Shown here piece by piece: positions 5,572 through 6,812 of a DNA stretch of 6,812 nucleotides. Positions within the stretch are counted from its first letter, which is position 1. The number at the start of each line of letters is the position of its first letter. Made by a program: the position numbers and the translations under genes. This stretch comes from Spirochaetae bacterium HGW-Spirochaetae-7 (GTDB lineage: Bacteria > Spirochaetota > Spirochaetia > Treponematales > UBA12059), in assembly GCA_002839245.1 (NCBI GenBank), contig PGXR01000058.1, positions 13,685 through 20,496 on the forward strand, read 5' to 3'. A model generated the notes under the pieces. It was given only the letters and a program-made list of their open reading frames with translations. It made no database searches and was not told where the DNA came from.

Positions 5572-5624
5572 GTTTAACGTACCATCTTCCCCGCCACGGG
5601 CCGGGATATCGAGAAGGAGTTGCC

Positions 5625-5840
5625 ATGGCTACCAAAGGAAAGACCGAGATAGACCGGGAACGGTGCAAAGGATGCCTGTTGTGCATCCGTGCCTGTCCGA
5701 CAAAGGTGCTCGCCGTCGACGTCGAGCCCAATTCGTGGGGTTATTATCCGAGCAAGGTCGTCGCACCGGACAAGTGCATCGCCTGCGGCAATTGCTACGC
5801 GGTCTGCCCCGATGTGGCAATAACCGTCTACAAGCTATAA
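5625..5840 (+). CDS. vorD: 2 x [4Fe-4S] ferredoxin-type delta subunit of 2-oxoacid:ferredoxin oxidoreductase
   Basis: This 71-aa protein carries electrons from the thiamine-diphosphate centre of the oxidoreductase to ferredoxin. Two complete CxxCxxCxxxCP motifs are visible: C14, C17, C20, C24 and C51, C54, C57, C61, each binding one 4Fe-4S cluster. AAGGAG (5614-5619), five bases before ATG 5625, sets the start; the frame extends 23 codons further up without family support. The delta-subunit role, rather than that of a free ferredoxin, is inferred from its place 12 bp before vorB, the usual order in VOR/KOR clusters. A 2-oxoglutarate oxidoreductase delta subunit (KorD) would look much the same. 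Confidence 0.9.
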   Translation: MATKGKTEIDRERCKGCLLCIRACPTKVLAVDVEPNSWGYYPSKVVAPDKCIACGNCYAVCPDVAITVYKL

Positions 5841-5852
5841 GGAGGGTCCGAC

Positions 5853-6812
5853 ATGGCTGAAGAAAAACGCCTGATGAAGGGTAACGAGGCTATGGGCGAG
5901 GCCGCCGTCCGCGCAGGATGCGACGCGTATTTCGGCTACCCCATCACCCCGCAGAACGAACTGACCGCGTACATGGCGCGCCATATGCTCGCCAAAAAGC
6001 GCGTGTTCATCCAGGCGGAGAGCGAAGTCTCCGCCATCAACATGGTCTACGGAGCGGCCGCCACCGGCGCCCGCGCGATGACCAGCTCCTCGAGCCCGGG
6101 AATTTCCCTAAAGCAGGAAGGCATTTCGTACGCCTGCGGCGCGGACGTCCCCATGGTCGTCATCAACGTGGCCCGTTCCGGCCCCGGCCTCGGCGGCATA
6201 TCCCCGGCGCAGGGCGACTACTTCCAGTCAACCCGCGGCGGCGGCCACGGCGACTATTTCCACATCGTCCTGGCGCCCAAGAGCGTACAGGAAGCCGCCG
6301 ACCTTACCTACGAGGCCTTCGACCTGGCTGACCAGTGGCGAATGCCCGTGATGGTGCTCGCCGACGGCATGATAGGCCAGATGATGGAGGCCGTGGAATT
6401 CCCTGAACCCAAGGAAAGGGCCACGCGCATAGCCAAGCCCTGGGCTTCGGGCAATCGCCCGGCCGGCCGGCCCGTCAACCACGTTGATTCCACCCACCTG
6501 GTACCCGAAGAATTCGAGCAAGCCCTGCATGCGCGCTACAAGCGCTACGAGGAGATAAAGAAGGTACTGGTCCGCTACGAAGAGCATTTTATCGAGGATG
6601 CCGAGCTGATCCTTACCGCCTACGGCACCTCGGCGCGAGTCTGCCGTGGAGCGATGCAGGCGGCCCGGAAGCTCGGCCTCAAGGTGGGCCTCTTCCGGCC
6701 GATAACGCTGTGGCCGTACCCGGAAAAGCGCATGGGCGAACTCGCTGGCAAGCGCTTCCTCGCGGTGGAGATGAGCATGGGCCAGATGGTCGAGGACGTG
6801 AGACTATACACG
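5853..6812 (+). CDS. vorB: 2-oxoacid:ferredoxin oxidoreductase, VorB-type subunit (3' truncated by window)
   Basis: This subunit of 3-methyl-2-oxobutanoate (2-ketoisovalerate):ferredoxin oxidoreductase helps decarboxylate branched-chain 2-oxoacids to acyl-CoA with reduction of ferredoxin. The frame is open for 320 codons and runs off the right edge; the family is usually about 350-360 aa, so only the C-terminus is missing. Family signatures are LMKGNEA (7-13), YPITPQ (29-34), SSSSPGISLKQEG (78-90), SGPGLG (109-114) and GDYFQSTRGGGHGDY (121-135), followed by a transketolase C-terminal-like domain from about residue 250. ATG 5853 follows an ideal ribosome site, GGAGG, which directly abuts the vorD stop as TAAGGAGG. 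The VorB label rests on resemblance to annotated VorB and on the buk-ptb context; KorA is the closest alternative. Confidence 0.92.
   Translation, partial: MAEEKRLMKGNEAMGEAAVRAGCDAYFGYPITPQNELTAYMARHMLAKKRVFIQAESEVSAINMVYGAAATGARAMTSSSSPGISLKQEGISYACGADVPMVVINVARSGPGLGGISPAQGDYFQSTRGGGHGDYFHIVLAPKSVQEAADLTYEAFDLADQWRMPVMVLADGMIGQMMEAVEFPEPKERATRIAKPWASGNRPAGRPVNHVDSTHLVPEEFEQALHARYKRYEEIKKVLVRYEEHFIEDAELILTAYGTSARVCRGAMQAARKLGLKVGLFRPITLWPYPEKRMGELAGKRFLAVEMSMGQMVEDVRLYT

Noticed and set aside
5541..5624. An extra small gene between ptb and vorD
   Set aside because: The gap is 84 bp with no ribosome site other than that of vorD; the upstream in-frame ATG at 5556 has no supporting site.

Overview
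The window is GC-rich, with one AT-rich island at about 3360-3540. It looks like a chromosomal segment from an anaerobic, amino-acid-fermenting bacterium. A butyrate-kinase-family gene, a phosphate-butyryltransferase-family gene and a ferredoxin-dependent 2-oxoacid oxidoreductase form one operon, with L-threonine 3-dehydrogenase divergent to it. This suits an organism that ferments branched-chain amino acids and threonine. Spirochaetes such as Spirochaeta isovalerica do this, and the Rsm22-like protein resembles my memory of spirochaete homologues. The spirochaete assignment is a low-confidence inference (about 0.35), because no rRNA or marker gene is present.

Minus strand, read from right to left: tdh (3311-2286), an Rsm22-family methyltransferase-like protein (about 2212-536), then tRNA-Asp(GTC) (487-414), a terminator, tRNA-Pro(CGG) (382-310) and another terminator. 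A clear promoter (TTGACA, 17 bp, TAATAT) drives the tRNAs, and its -35 hexamer contains the stop codon of the Rsm22-like gene. Beyond tRNA-Pro (1-308) there is no protein gene. This stretch holds two diverged copies, about 185 bp apart, of a composite element: a structured GC-rich segment, an inverted copy of the tRNA-Pro 3' end, and a bidirectional terminator. A shrunken pseudo-tRNA-Pro with an intact acceptor stem lies between the copies.

Plus strand, from 3578 to the right edge: buk, ptb, vorD and vorB (cut by the window end). VorD and VorB are two subunits of a 2-ketoisovalerate-type ferredoxin oxidoreductase, which turns branched-chain 2-oxoacids into acyl-CoA, CO2 and reduced ferredoxin. 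Ptb converts the acyl-CoA to acyl-phosphate, and Buk recovers ATP and releases the free acid. Together they form a short ATP-yielding catabolic route. The remaining subunits, including the thiamine-diphosphate subunit, should lie just past the right edge.

The AT-rich region between tdh and buk holds a putative promoter in each direction. It also holds five copies of TTTSAAA (S = C or G) whose centres are spaced at near-multiples of 20.5 bp, which makes a good candidate for a shared operator array. The most unusual features of the window are this array and the tRNA-Pro-derived repeats.
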